This document shows, one piece after another, positions 10,901-17,755 of a DNA stretch of 64,000 nucleotides (positions are counted from its first letter, which is position 1; the number at the start of each line of letters is the position of its first letter). The stretch covers positions 117,478 to 181,477 of the forward strand of contig DAISWL010000002.1 in NCBI GenBank assembly GCA_036826375.1. The letters run 5' to 3'. The DNA comes from DAISWL01 sp036826375. GTDB taxonomy: Bacteria; Patescibacteriota; Saccharimonadia; Saccharimonadales; HK-STAS-PATE-42. The notes under the pieces were generated by a model that did not search any database, was not told the origin of the DNA, and saw nothing but the letters and a program-made list of their open reading frames with translations. The position numbers and the translations under genes were made by a program.

Positions 10901-11086
10901 AACAACGTTCCGAAGACAGCTTGGGAGTTTTACATCGGAGGTTATCAACCAGCACAAAAATGGCTAAAAGACCGCAAAGAAAGAACACTTGAATTTGACG
11001 ACATTTTGCACTATCAAAAAATCATTGTAGCGTTGAGTGAAACAGACAGATTGATGAAAGAAATTGATAAAATTGAAATTGAATGA
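7970..11086 (+). CDS. Single-polypeptide restriction-modification enzyme (type IIG/ISP-like)
   Basis: Predicted to cut and methylate DNA with one 1038-residue chain. The N-terminus carries a PD-(D/E)xK-like nuclease signature: GAPD with Asp54, then EAK at 68-70. A helical region leads to VWYTPQPVV, the entry signature of this family, then SAM-binding motif I (DPATGTGTF, near 378) and the adenine-N6 catalytic motif NPPY (near 497). The remaining 500 residues would hold target recognition. No helicase motifs are apparent, unlike full ISP enzymes. Base use, flanking repeats and the absence of the dispersed TTAAGCTTAA motif in the gene indicate import, probably from Bacteroidota. Confidence 0.88.
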   Translation: MTLDQYIDNINKRYKLGNATEHSFRGDLQQLLESFVPDIRATNEPKRQSCGAPDYILTKKEIPVGFIEAKDIGDKDLEGAKKTGNKEQFDRYKASLNNLIFTDYLDFHLYIDGIFITKIAIAEIQNGTIVPLPNNFATFTNLIKDFASHVGQTIKSSKKLAEMMAGKARLLSDIIGKALTSDETNHEDSTLKDQMLAFKQILIHDITPKGFADVYAQTIAYGMFAARLHDPTLPTFSRQEAAELIPKSNPFLRKLFGYIAGPDIDDRIKWIVDSLVEIFLACNVEEILKNYGKSTKMEDPIIHFYETFLSEYDPKLRKARGVWYTPQPVVNFIVRAVDDILKTEFDLPQGLADTSKTKIKVDVQGKKVEQEVHKVQILDPATGTGTFLAEVVKHVHKKFQGQQGIWSNYVETHLLPRLNGFELLMASYAMAHLKLDLLLTETGYKPTTNQRFKVYLTNSLEEHHQDTGTLFANWLSTEANEANHLKRDTPVMCVIGNPPYAVSSTNKNEWIDNLISDYKKDLNEKSYNSLSDDYVKFIRYGQHFVEKNGSGILAYISNNSFIDGVVFRQMRKYLLECFDTIYILDLHGDSKKQEVCPDGSADNNVFDIMQGVSINIFVKTGKKKKNELGKVFNFDLQGKRDFKYNFLNENSLKTLNWNSLNYSAPNYFFVTKNFIGDTEYQLGFKVDQIFNKYNNGIETGKDSFFYNISKKVLIENLAFAFQNKESSINKFEITNTDSFKFLDKFNSEEFNQNKITNVSYRPFDIVASYYDVKLQRRPAFDTMRNMLQPNFGLLTPRQVTDNFKHIFISKHPTDCNLTGTAKKFGSAPIFPLYLYPETNGQQTIGQTAERTPNLNTEIVKQIADKLGLTFTNEKETTKNTFAPIDILDYIYAVLHSPTYREKYREFLKIDFPRVPYPKDKDTFWQLVKLGSEIRQIHLLESATVEQYITQYPIDGDNIVTKPKYQDGKVYINDTQYFNNVPKTAWEFYIGGYQPAQKWLKDRKERTLEFDDILHYQKIIVALSETDRLMKEIDKIEIE

Positions 11087-11097
11087 GAATAAACACT

Positions 11098-11229
11098 GGG
11101 CATAACAGCACCTACAAGAAATTGGCGGTTCAGTGCTCCGCAGACACATTTGTGCTTAATCAAAGTTTGGTTCTCCGCATCAACATTTGTGGTGAAAATC
11201 GCCACCTTCGCCAAGCCCGAAAACGTTAT
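11098..11229 (+). other. attC-like imperfect palindrome after the R-M gene
   Basis: The stretch starts GGGCATAAC and ends AACGTTAT, with complementary inner arms such as TTGGCG near the 5' side and CGCCA near the 3' side. This is the plan of an integron attC site. Its wording resembles cassette ends I remember from Bacteroidota genomes. The 3' end runs directly into repeat copy 2. No integron integrase is in the window. Confidence 0.45.
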
Positions 11230-11390
11230 ACAAAACTCCGCTTCGCTACGTTTTGTATAATGGGCAGGGTCGTTAAACTTAGTTATAGCTTCGCTTTCGC
11301 TTCGCATAACTAAATTCTTTCCGTAATCCTTTATCCTTGATATACTAACGTATATCGGAGTAAAGGACTCCAGAAAGACCCTGCCCATTA
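11223..11390 (+). repeat. 168-bp structured direct repeat, copy 2
   Basis: Second copy of the nested-palindrome repeat at 7717-7884, offset by 3506 bp. Differences seen are TATAC for TATGC at the left end and CCAG for CCGG near the right end. It separates the R-M gene from the small membrane-protein gene. Confidence 0.85.
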
Positions 11391-11445
11391 GCGGTCATGC
11401 TTTGACGAACGTGCAAACTTAAAACTAATCGACAAAAAATAAATA

Positions 11446-11988
11446 ATGATAGAAATTAGAAATTCAATTTTAGCTGGACTCGCATTTGGAACATTAATGG
11501 CACTTTTTTTTGCTTTTCCATTTGGCGTTCATCACGCTTTAACTGTCGGGCCAATTTCTGGACTTTTTTTTGGGACAATCACATATTTCTTTATAACTTC
11601 TAACACAGTTAAGAAGCAAACGCAAATTGAAAATACTGACGGTAAACCAATTATTCGTTCAGGGGGTGCAAATCACTTTATAAATGGTGAAGCAGTAGGT
11701 GGCAAACTTTATCTTCTGACAGATAAACTTCAATTTCAATCTCATAGTTTCAATTTTCAAAACCACGGACAAATTATAGACCTTAAACAAATAAAAGAAA
11801 TAAGTTTTTTCAACACACTTGGACTAATTCCTAATGGACTTTCAGTTACAACGCTTGGTGGAAAATCAGAAAAATTCGTTGTTAATGGAAGAAAACTTTG
11901 GAAAGAAGAAATTGAAAAACTAAAGCAGACAGGAAATAAAATGGATGCAAATATTGAAGAACAAAACTCCGCTTCGCTCAGTGAGTAG
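11446..11988 (+). CDS. Small membrane protein with GRAM/PH-like domain
   Basis: 180-residue protein with two N-terminal membrane segments (about 8-30 and 33-52) followed by a soluble beta-rich domain (about 75-165) with spacing like GRAM or bacterial PH domains. Function unknown. It is the second cargo gene of the imported island. Its last residues are encoded by an 18-bp scrap of the flanking repeat (11961-11978), so the natural C-terminus was probably lost at the island's right junction. Resident DNA, marked by a TTAAGCTTAA copy, resumes at about 11,993. Confidence 0.6.
   Translation: MIEIRNSILAGLAFGTLMALFFAFPFGVHHALTVGPISGLFFGTITYFFITSNTVKKQTQIENTDGKPIIRSGGANHFINGEAVGGKLYLLTDKLQFQSHSFNFQNHGQIIDLKQIKEISFFNTLGLIPNGLSVTTLGGKSEKFVVNGRKLWKEEIEKLKQTGNKMDANIEEQNSASLSE
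11961..11978 (+). repeat. 18-bp fragment of the island repeat at the right junction
   Basis: ACAAAACTCCGCTTCGCT matches the left stem-loop of the 168-bp repeat. It lies at the 3' end of the imported membrane-protein gene, immediately before resident DNA. Confidence 0.75.
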
Positions 11989-12013
11989 AGTTATTAAGCT
12001 TAATACGCCCTAG

Positions 12014-13162
12014 CTAAATCTTAAACTTAACCACCCGCTCATCTTCAAACCCAAGCTTCTTAGCAGATTTAAACTGCTTATCAATTTTTCTACCACTGAA
12101 ATCTACCGCTACTGTTTTGCCTTCAGCCCTTAAACTTAGGGCATAGTTTTGAGCAGCTTCAAAATCCGCTTCGTTTTCAACCATCAAATAAATATCAGCT
12201 GAGGTATTAAGCTTGGGGGCTAGATTGTTGCTTTCCAAAAAGTTCATCAGTGTGGTATCCCCCATACCGAAGCCGATGGTTGGAATCGGGTCAACGCCGA
12301 ATATTCCGACCAATCCATCATAGCGTCCGCCGCCAAACATCGAGCGATTATTTTTGGGGTCAAGATCAAACACTTCAAACACAATATCGGTGTAATAATC
12401 AAAACCTCGAGCGATTGTTGGAACAAACCGAACATTATTTAGGCCTAAACTTTTGGCACGCTGGAGCAGTGTTTTTAATTCATTGTTCATAGTATCGCCG
12501 CTGAGGAAATCCTCAACTACCTGAGGCTCAGCTACAAGTTCGCTAAGCTTAAGGTGGAATTCATCACGCGATATTTTATCGTAAGTATCAATTAAGCGCA
12601 CCACATCCGCAGCAGTTCGCTTAGGCTTAGCGGATTCAATCACTTGGTTCATTAGCTTTCTAGAATTGATTCTGATTTCAAAACTTTCTTGATTGGCCCC
12701 AAACGCCATAACTAGCTGATGCGCCATCTGTAGCATCTCAACCTCTGCTTCAAGATTTTCCACCCCAAATAAATCAACATTAAGTTGCCAGAATTCGCGA
12801 GTTCGCCCGCGTTGCATTCGCTCATACCTAAAGCAATTTGGAATGGAGAAAAGTCGGAGCGGAAAGCCGAGTTCCTGACGTCGAGCCGCTACCATTCGGC
12901 TAACGGTTGGTGTCATCTCTGGCCGGAGTGTGACCTCTCGCCCGCCACGATCAGTGAAGCTAAAGGTTTGCTCTCTGACGATCTCCTCGCTTGTTTTGCT
13001 GGTGTAGAGTTCAATGGGCTCAATTACGCTGGCATCGTATTGTTGGTAGCCAAAGCTCTGGCAGACCTGTTGCCATTTAGTGAAGATGTACTGACGCAGA
13101 GCGAAATCTTCTGGGTAGAAATCCCTAGTGCCTTTGTATGGGTTCAAGCTTAATTTGGTCAT
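12014..13162 (-). CDS. hisS: Histidyl-tRNA synthetase
   Basis: Class II synthetase charging tRNA-His. Motif 2 is visible around TLRPEMTPTVSR, the histidine-binding GFDYYTDIVFEVF segment is intact, and the short C-terminal anticodon-binding domain ends in KSAKKLGFEDERVV. At 382 residues it is about 40 shorter than typical bacterial enzymes, mainly through compact loops. The start is well supported by AGAAGGAG before the ATG. It is transcribed divergently from the candidate small RNA at 13,219. Confidence 0.96.
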   Translation of the reverse strand: MTKLSLNPYKGTRDFYPEDFALRQYIFTKWQQVCQSFGYQQYDASVIEPIELYTSKTSEEIVREQTFSFTDRGGREVTLRPEMTPTVSRMVAARRQELGFPLRLFSIPNCFRYERMQRGRTREFWQLNVDLFGVENLEAEVEMLQMAHQLVMAFGANQESFEIRINSRKLMNQVIESAKPKRTAADVVRLIDTYDKISRDEFHLKLSELVAEPQVVEDFLSGDTMNNELKTLLQRAKSLGLNNVRFVPTIARGFDYYTDIVFEVFDLDPKNNRSMFGGGRYDGLVGIFGVDPIPTIGFGMGDTTLMNFLESNNLAPKLNTSADIYLMVENEADFEAAQNYALSLRAEGKTVAVDFSGRKIDKQFKSAKKLGFEDERVVKFKI

Positions 13163-13183
13163 TATTCACTCCTTCTGAATTCA

Positions 13184-13212
13184 TTGACGATTGTACTTCA
13201 TTTTGCTATAGT
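13184..13212 (+). promoter_or_regulatory. Sigma-70-type promoter of candidate small RNA
   Basis: TTGACG (13184-13189) and TATAGT (13207-13212) are separated by exactly 17 bases, close to the housekeeping consensus. There is no protein-coding gene on this strand until about 13,906. An intrinsic terminator follows within 60 bases. Confidence 0.55.
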
Positions 13213-13218
13213 TGTAAA

Positions 13219-13277
13219 TGTTCACGAACAAAAGATGCCCCTTATGAAGTTCCGTCTTTATGAGGGCTCTTTTTTTT
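13219..13277 (+). ncRNA. Candidate short RNA with promoter and terminator
   Basis: A near-consensus promoter leads into about 60 bases ending in a hairpin (GCCCCTTATGAAG, loop, CTTTATGAGGGC) and a run of eight T. The transcript would contain a 9-codon frame (MFTNKRCPL) that stops inside the hairpin, so a leader-peptide attenuator relic is an alternative. The hairpin overlaps the end of the convergent NYN gene, whose Lys-rich last codons are the T tract in reverse. No known RNA family was recognised. Confidence 0.45.
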
Positions 13278-13767
13278 GTTTATGTTCTAATTTCTTGCTC
13301 AAATCTTCGACTTGCCGAATGAATGGATCGACAGATTTAATCTTAAATAAAGAAGACCATTTTTGCCGATTTGGAATTAGTAAAGCCTTAAGTTTAGTCT
13401 GCTCAATTAAATATTCCACCAAACATAAAAAGTCTCCATCGCCAGTCACAATAACTGCTTGATCAAAATTATCTTTTTCAATCATAGTATGGAGAACTAG
13501 TTCGGCATCAACGTTGCCCTTCACTCGGCCATCCTTAAGCTTAAGTGTTCTTTTGAATATGATCACATACCCTGAGCTTTGCAGTTTTTTATACAGGTTC
13601 TGATTGCCATCCACATATCCCATAAAAAGATAAGCTGTTTTAACTGAATATTTATCTTTCAGATAGATACGGAACTTTGCCCAGTCAATCTTCCATCCCG
13701 AATCCTGTACCCCAAGGTTGAGGTTTTGAGTATCTATAAACGCGTAGTTATTTTCTTTCTTGATCAT
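13258..13767 (-). CDS. NYN-domain (LabA/DUF88-like) protein
   Basis: 169-residue PIN-like predicted ribonuclease of the NYN family. Acidic metal-binding positions are visible: FIDTQNLN near the N-terminus, GNVDAELVLH in the middle and VTGDGDFLCLVEYL near residue 110. Members are thought to act on RNA; the substrate here is unknown. It ends in a Lys-rich tail overlapping the terminator of the convergent candidate RNA. Confidence 0.85.
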   Translation of the reverse strand: MIKKENNYAFIDTQNLNLGVQDSGWKIDWAKFRIYLKDKYSVKTAYLFMGYVDGNQNLYKKLQSSGYVIIFKRTLKLKDGRVKGNVDAELVLHTMIEKDNFDQAVIVTGDGDFLCLVEYLIEQTKLKALLIPNRQKWSSLFKIKSVDPFIRQVEDLSKKLEHKQKKEPS

Positions 13768-13905
13768 AGCTTATAGTTTAGCAGATTATAGCCTAAACTT
13801 ATTTTCATTTCATTGGTATTAAACTTAATTTTTAATACCTACCCCGTGGAGCATAAGGATAATTATTGTATAGATATAGCTCTAATGCTAATATACAAAT
13901 TGCTA

Positions 13906-15171
13906 ATGAAGAAACTAATTGAATATATAAAAACTAATAATGAACTTGAGCCTAGTGCCGTTTTAAGTACTTTGAATTATATTAATGAATTATGGCCAAG
14001 CCTAACGGTTAAACCTAAAGATGTCCAACGCGATGGAACTCTTATAAAAGTGGACCGCTCTTTTTTGGCTCCCTCTGTATCTGATGGATCAAATTTTGAT
14101 TTTAGCGAAATGTATTACTGGGATAGCTATTTTATGTGCATAGGCTTTATGCAACAAAAAACTCATAAACAGTTAGTTGTTGGCATTATTGATAATCTGG
14201 TTCAGATGTTCAATAAACTCCACGTTATACCTAATGCCAATAGAACATACCTTAGTAGTCATTCACAGCCTCCGTTTATGACTACGTTTGCCCTTCAGGC
14301 TTATGAGGCTTACGGATTAAGCTTAAGCTGGCTTAAAAACGTTATAGAAACATCTGAAAGAGAATACTATAACGTGTGGGTTAATACAAAAAAACCTCAT
14401 TGGCGCAATGTTTATAAAGGCTTAAGCAGATTTTACGATATAAATATGCTAAATGATATGGCGGAAGCCGAAAGTGGCTGGGATATGACTCCACGCTTTA
14501 ATAGATTGGCTCTAGAATTTCTGCCCGTAGATCTCAACACGCTACTCTATAAATATGAAAAAGATTTTGCCGAGTTCTATGGTTTAGTAGGCAATCAGGA
14601 ACTGGCCGATTTGTGGTCGGAAAAAGCCACCAAAAGAGCTCACACAATGCACAAATTAATGTGGAGCAAAGTTAGAAGCATGTACTTCGATTACAACTTC
14701 ATTAAAAAACGAAAAGGCTTAGTAGCCAGCCTGGCTACATATTACCCTATGTGGGCCGGCATGGTCAGCCAAGATGTCGCCAGTAAGCTTAAATCGAAAC
14801 TAAAAGTATTTGATTATGCTGGAGGCCTATCTGCTACCAGCGCTATCATTAAAGGCCCGAGATCATCAATCATTAGCCGTACGCCTACTCAATGGGCCTA
14901 CCCCAACGGATGGGCCCCCTTACACTATTTAACCACAGAGGGGCTAGAGAAATATGGCTATCACGATGAGGCTAAATCTATTGCCCTAAAATGGCTCAAA
15001 ACTTGCACCGATTGGTACTTAAAACATGGAGAAATAATAGAAAAGTATAACGTTGCCCAACCCAATAAGTTGCCTCAAGAGGGAGTCTATCCTAATCAAG
15101 TGGGCTTCGGCTGGACAAATTCAATTTACATTTATTACGCCAATAAATACTTTCTTAATAAAGATGATTAG
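13906..15171 (+). CDS. Trehalase-like GH37 glycoside hydrolase
   Basis: Predicted to hydrolyse trehalose to two glucoses. Both GH37 signatures are recognisable: FSEMYYWDSYF near the N-terminus, matching the first trehalase signature with its WD pair, and QWAYPNGWAPLHY near the C-terminus. ESGWDMTPRF lies between them, with its catalytic-type acid. There is no signal peptide, so the enzyme is likely cytosolic. I chose the ATG at 13,906 (MKKLIEYIK); an open frame extends upstream to a TTG at 13,813, but homology begins well after 13,906 and neither start has a good ribosome-binding site. Confidence 0.82.
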   Translation: MKKLIEYIKTNNELEPSAVLSTLNYINELWPSLTVKPKDVQRDGTLIKVDRSFLAPSVSDGSNFDFSEMYYWDSYFMCIGFMQQKTHKQLVVGIIDNLVQMFNKLHVIPNANRTYLSSHSQPPFMTTFALQAYEAYGLSLSWLKNVIETSEREYYNVWVNTKKPHWRNVYKGLSRFYDINMLNDMAEAESGWDMTPRFNRLALEFLPVDLNTLLYKYEKDFAEFYGLVGNQELADLWSEKATKRAHTMHKLMWSKVRSMYFDYNFIKKRKGLVASLATYYPMWAGMVSQDVASKLKSKLKVFDYAGGLSATSAIIKGPRSSIISRTPTQWAYPNGWAPLHYLTTEGLEKYGYHDEAKSIALKWLKTCTDWYLKHGEIIEKYNVAQPNKLPQEGVYPNQVGFGWTNSIYIYYANKYFLNKDD

Positions 15172-15186
15172 CCGCATCTTTTAATC

Positions 15187-15876
15187 CTAAATTCTGTTTT
15201 TTCTAAAAGCTTTAAATGAAAAACTATCCGGATCCCGAAGTAGCTCCCTTGCAACTTGCCTGCCCATTATGCACGATACTACGGCGGAACTAGCCATAAC
15301 CGCATAATTACCAGCAGTTTCTAGCCCGGCTAAAGTACCTAAAATTCCGATACATATCCCGCCCACCTCGGCGAAATTGGTTTGGGCCATCGCTTTAATT
15401 CCCGATAAAGACATACTGGTTTCTCCGCTAGCTTTCTGTCTGCGTGCATCAAAATAGTTATAGATGTTAAAGCCCGCCGCAACAGCCATTATTAGTGTAT
15501 TCGGTAACCCCGGCGCTTCAAAACCTTCATTCAATAATGATCTAGCCTCCTCGGCACCTACTGCCGCAACAGCTATATGCCCAATATAGGCAGATGCTCT
15601 AATCTTTTGAGTGGCCGATTCTCTGTTTTTACTCACCTTTTCTATAAGTTTTAAAAAGTTAGATTTTCCATCAGCCCCAGTACTACATCCATAACTAGTG
15701 GCTTTGCTAATCAAAAAATCGGCGCCCTCCATTAGCATCGATGAAAAAGACATTGCACTGTGCCCAGAACACTCGGCCACTGCGCTGGCGATTATGGATC
15801 CCCCTTGAGTTAATAAGAATCTAGAACGAAGCTTATCTAGGGGTGTTCTGGGTCCGGCTCGTTCCACACTTGACAT
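15187..15876 (-). CDS. Hypothetical membrane protein
   Basis: 229 residues, not recognised. Hydrophobic stretches around residues 25-45, 95-115, 125-145 and 170-200 suggest three or four membrane segments. A basic Arg-rich N-terminus and a basic C-terminal tail point to cytoplasmic ends. The Gly/Ala/Ser-rich segments and general plan could suit a small cation-diffusion-like transporter, but no diagnostic motif is present. It is convergent with the trehalase gene. Confidence 0.6.
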   Translation of the reverse strand: MSSVERAGPRTPLDKLRSRFLLTQGGSIIASAVAECSGHSAMSFSSMLMEGADFLISKATSYGCSTGADGKSNFLKLIEKVSKNRESATQKIRASAYIGHIAVAAVGAEEARSLLNEGFEAPGLPNTLIMAVAAGFNIYNYFDARRQKASGETSMSLSGIKAMAQTNFAEVGGICIGILGTLAGLETAGNYAVMASSAVVSCIMGRQVARELLRDPDSFSFKAFRKNRI

Positions 15877-15963
15877 ATCTATATAAATATAACATTTAAA
15901 CTATACTTTTAATAATGATTAAGCTTATAATTAGCGTTTAATCATGCTATAATATTCCCTGTT

Positions 15964-16854
15964 ATGAGTATTATTGAAACCAAACAGAACAAGCATGCAG
16001 AAGAAAAAGTAATTCTATTTTTTAAGTTTATACCGTTGGCTGACCCCGAAACCGTAATGTTTTGGCAGCGCGAACTGTGCGCTAAGCTTAATCTGACTGG
16101 TAGAATTTTAGTTTCTAAGCATGGCATTAACGGAACCCTTGGTGGTAACATCGATGACCTTAAAACCTACAAAAAAACTATGAATTCCCACCCTAAGTTT
16201 AAGGGCATTGTTTATAAATGGAGCAAGGGAGGTCGAAGCGAGTTCCCTAAACTTAAGGTTAAAGTTAAGCCAGAACTTGTTGCTTTTGAAGCCAGCGATG
16301 AAGTGGAACTTAACGAAAATGGCGGAGTCAAAAACGGCGGGGAGCATCTGCGCCCCGAGCAAGTTCACGATTTAGTAGAAAAATACGGCGATGACGTCAT
16401 CTTTTATGACGGCAGAAATGCTTACGAAGCCCGCATTGGTCGCTTCAAAAACACCGTTATTCCTAATGTTGAAACTAGCCGTGATTTTCTTAAAGATATT
16501 GAAAGCGGTGAAATCTCTAAACTTAAAGATAAACACATCATAACTTATTGCACAGGCGGAATTAGATGTGAAATTCTTTCAGTTTTAATGAAAAACCGTG
16601 GCTACAAACATATCTATCAAATTAAAGATGGAATAGTAAAATACGGCGAAACCTTTGGCGATGAAGGCCTGTGGGAAGGTAAGCTTTTTGTGTTTGATGA
16701 CAGAATGCAGATGGGATTCACCGATAAGGCTAAAGATATCGCTGAGTGTGAAACTTGCGGAGCCAAAACTTCACGCCAAATTAATATTGAAGATATCCGC
16801 CGTAAACTTAAGATAGAATGCGAAAAGTGTGCGGAAGCAAAAGTTAAAGCTTAA
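15964..16854 (+). CDS. trhO: tRNA uridine(34) hydroxylase, rhodanese family
   Basis: Rhodanese-fold enzyme of the YceA/TrhO type, which hydroxylates uridine 34 of tRNAs to 5-hydroxyuridine in the wobble-modification pathway. The 296-residue protein has the N-terminal acylphosphatase-like domain (1-95), the rhodanese domain (about 120-225) with the catalytic loop YCTGGIRCE, and a C-terminal cysteine cluster (CETCGAK and CEKCAEA) that probably binds a metal. All key cysteines are present. Several copies of the dispersed palindrome lie inside the gene, including one at its stop codon. Confidence 0.93.
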   Translation: MSIIETKQNKHAEEKVILFFKFIPLADPETVMFWQRELCAKLNLTGRILVSKHGINGTLGGNIDDLKTYKKTMNSHPKFKGIVYKWSKGGRSEFPKLKVKVKPELVAFEASDEVELNENGGVKNGGEHLRPEQVHDLVEKYGDDVIFYDGRNAYEARIGRFKNTVIPNVETSRDFLKDIESGEISKLKDKHIITYCTGGIRCEILSVLMKNRGYKHIYQIKDGIVKYGETFGDEGLWEGKLFVFDDRMQMGFTDKAKDIAECETCGAKTSRQINIEDIRRKLKIECEKCAEAKVKA

Positions 16855-16858
16855 GCTT

Positions 16859-16957
16859 AAGTGGTCAAACCAGGCTTTAATAGATGCTGGCTTTGCGAAA
16901 GAGCTACTAATACCGTTTAGCCAATCCGAATTAAGTCAGATTATTAGGGCTTACTGA
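16859..16957 (+). pseudogene. Short open remnant of an unknown gene
   Basis: An uninterrupted frame of 32 codons, KWSNQALIDAGFAKELLIPF and so on to a TGA, lies directly after trhO without a start codon or ribosome-binding site. The even amphipathic composition looks like the C-terminus of a real protein. I do not recognise it. The frame is short and could be chance. Confidence 0.3.
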
Positions 16958-17143
16958 TTTTAATAACCACACAAGGAATTAGACAAACATACAGCGTCTT
17001 TTTCTTCTGGTCATAAAACGCCCCAACCCACATATCGTACCAGGCTAGAAAAATCTTGATTCTCATAATTATATTTATAGCACAGAAAAAGATATATCCA
17101 GAATTACCTATATACTAAGTACCATATACGATATACTAATACC

Positions 17144-17245
17144 ATGAATGACGATCTAACCCAAAAAGCCCTAGTGATACACAAAAAATTTGGAGGTAAA
17201 ATCAGCATTAAGCTTAATGCTGGGTATAAAATCGTGCTAGAATAA
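17144..17245 (+). pseudogene. Truncated duplicate of the malic enzyme 5' end
   Basis: Starts MNDDLTQKALVIHKK and runs KISIKLN before diverging to a stop after 33 codons. The first 28 or so codons match the start of the malic enzyme gene at 17,756 at DNA and protein level. It has no catalytic residues. A MazF-like gene now lies between this fragment and the intact gene, so the fragment marks a local duplication or insertion. Confidence 0.85.
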
Positions 17246-17249
17246 AGCC

Positions 17250-17696
17250 ATGCCCAAAACTCAACATATTAAAGATTTTGACCTATGGAATACACAAAAA
17301 AAGCTTCTTAGCGAAACAGAAACATCTCCATTCTTCAAAGAAAGGCAAGTTTGGTTTTGCAGCCTAGGAGTTAACATCGGATATGAAGAAGATGGTAAGG
17401 GGATCCGACACGAAAGGCCGGTGCTGGTAGCTAAAAAATTTAATAATTCAATCTTTTTAGCCCTACCACTTTCTACTAAGCTTAAGCCGAATAATAAGTT
17501 CTATTACAAAACTAGTGTTAAAAACAGAGATGTTTCAGTGCTAATTTCTCAAATAAGAATACTAGACGCCAAAAGGTTGAAAAGAAAGGTTTGCTTTATA
17601 GAAAAAAGTGAATTCAATGGAATATTAGATCAAATTACCGAGGTGAACTTTAAAAATAGAACGGACCCCACAAAAGTGAGGTCCTCGGAGCCCTAA
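17250..17696 (+). CDS. PemK/MazF-like protein (putative toxin)
   Basis: 148 residues. The core (about 25-115) follows the MazF/PemK SH3-like barrel: VWFCSLGVNIGYEEDGK, then RHERPVLVAKKF, a FLALPLSTK strand and a VLISQIRILDAKRL helix region with the Arg/Ser positions typical of endoribonuclease toxins. No antitoxin gene is seen beside it, only the broken malic enzyme fragment 4 bp upstream. The last residues are encoded by a hairpin (GGACCCCAC with GTGAGGTCC). It could be an orphan or silenced toxin. Confidence 0.75.
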   Translation: MPKTQHIKDFDLWNTQKKLLSETETSPFFKERQVWFCSLGVNIGYEEDGKGIRHERPVLVAKKFNNSIFLALPLSTKLKPNNKFYYKTSVKNRDVSVLISQIRILDAKRLKRKVCFIEKSEFNGILDQITEVNFKNRTDPTKVRSSEP

Positions 17697-17755
17697 GGCG
17701 TTTGTACTATACACAGTAGCATAGCTTAATATAAATATCAATAAGGAGTATAACG

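Noticed and set aside
11083..11313. Plus-strand 76-codon frame after the R-M gene, and the 124-codon minus frame over 11014-11388
   Set aside because: Both are produced by the attC-like site and the structured 168-bp repeat; the same peptide appears at the other repeat copy.
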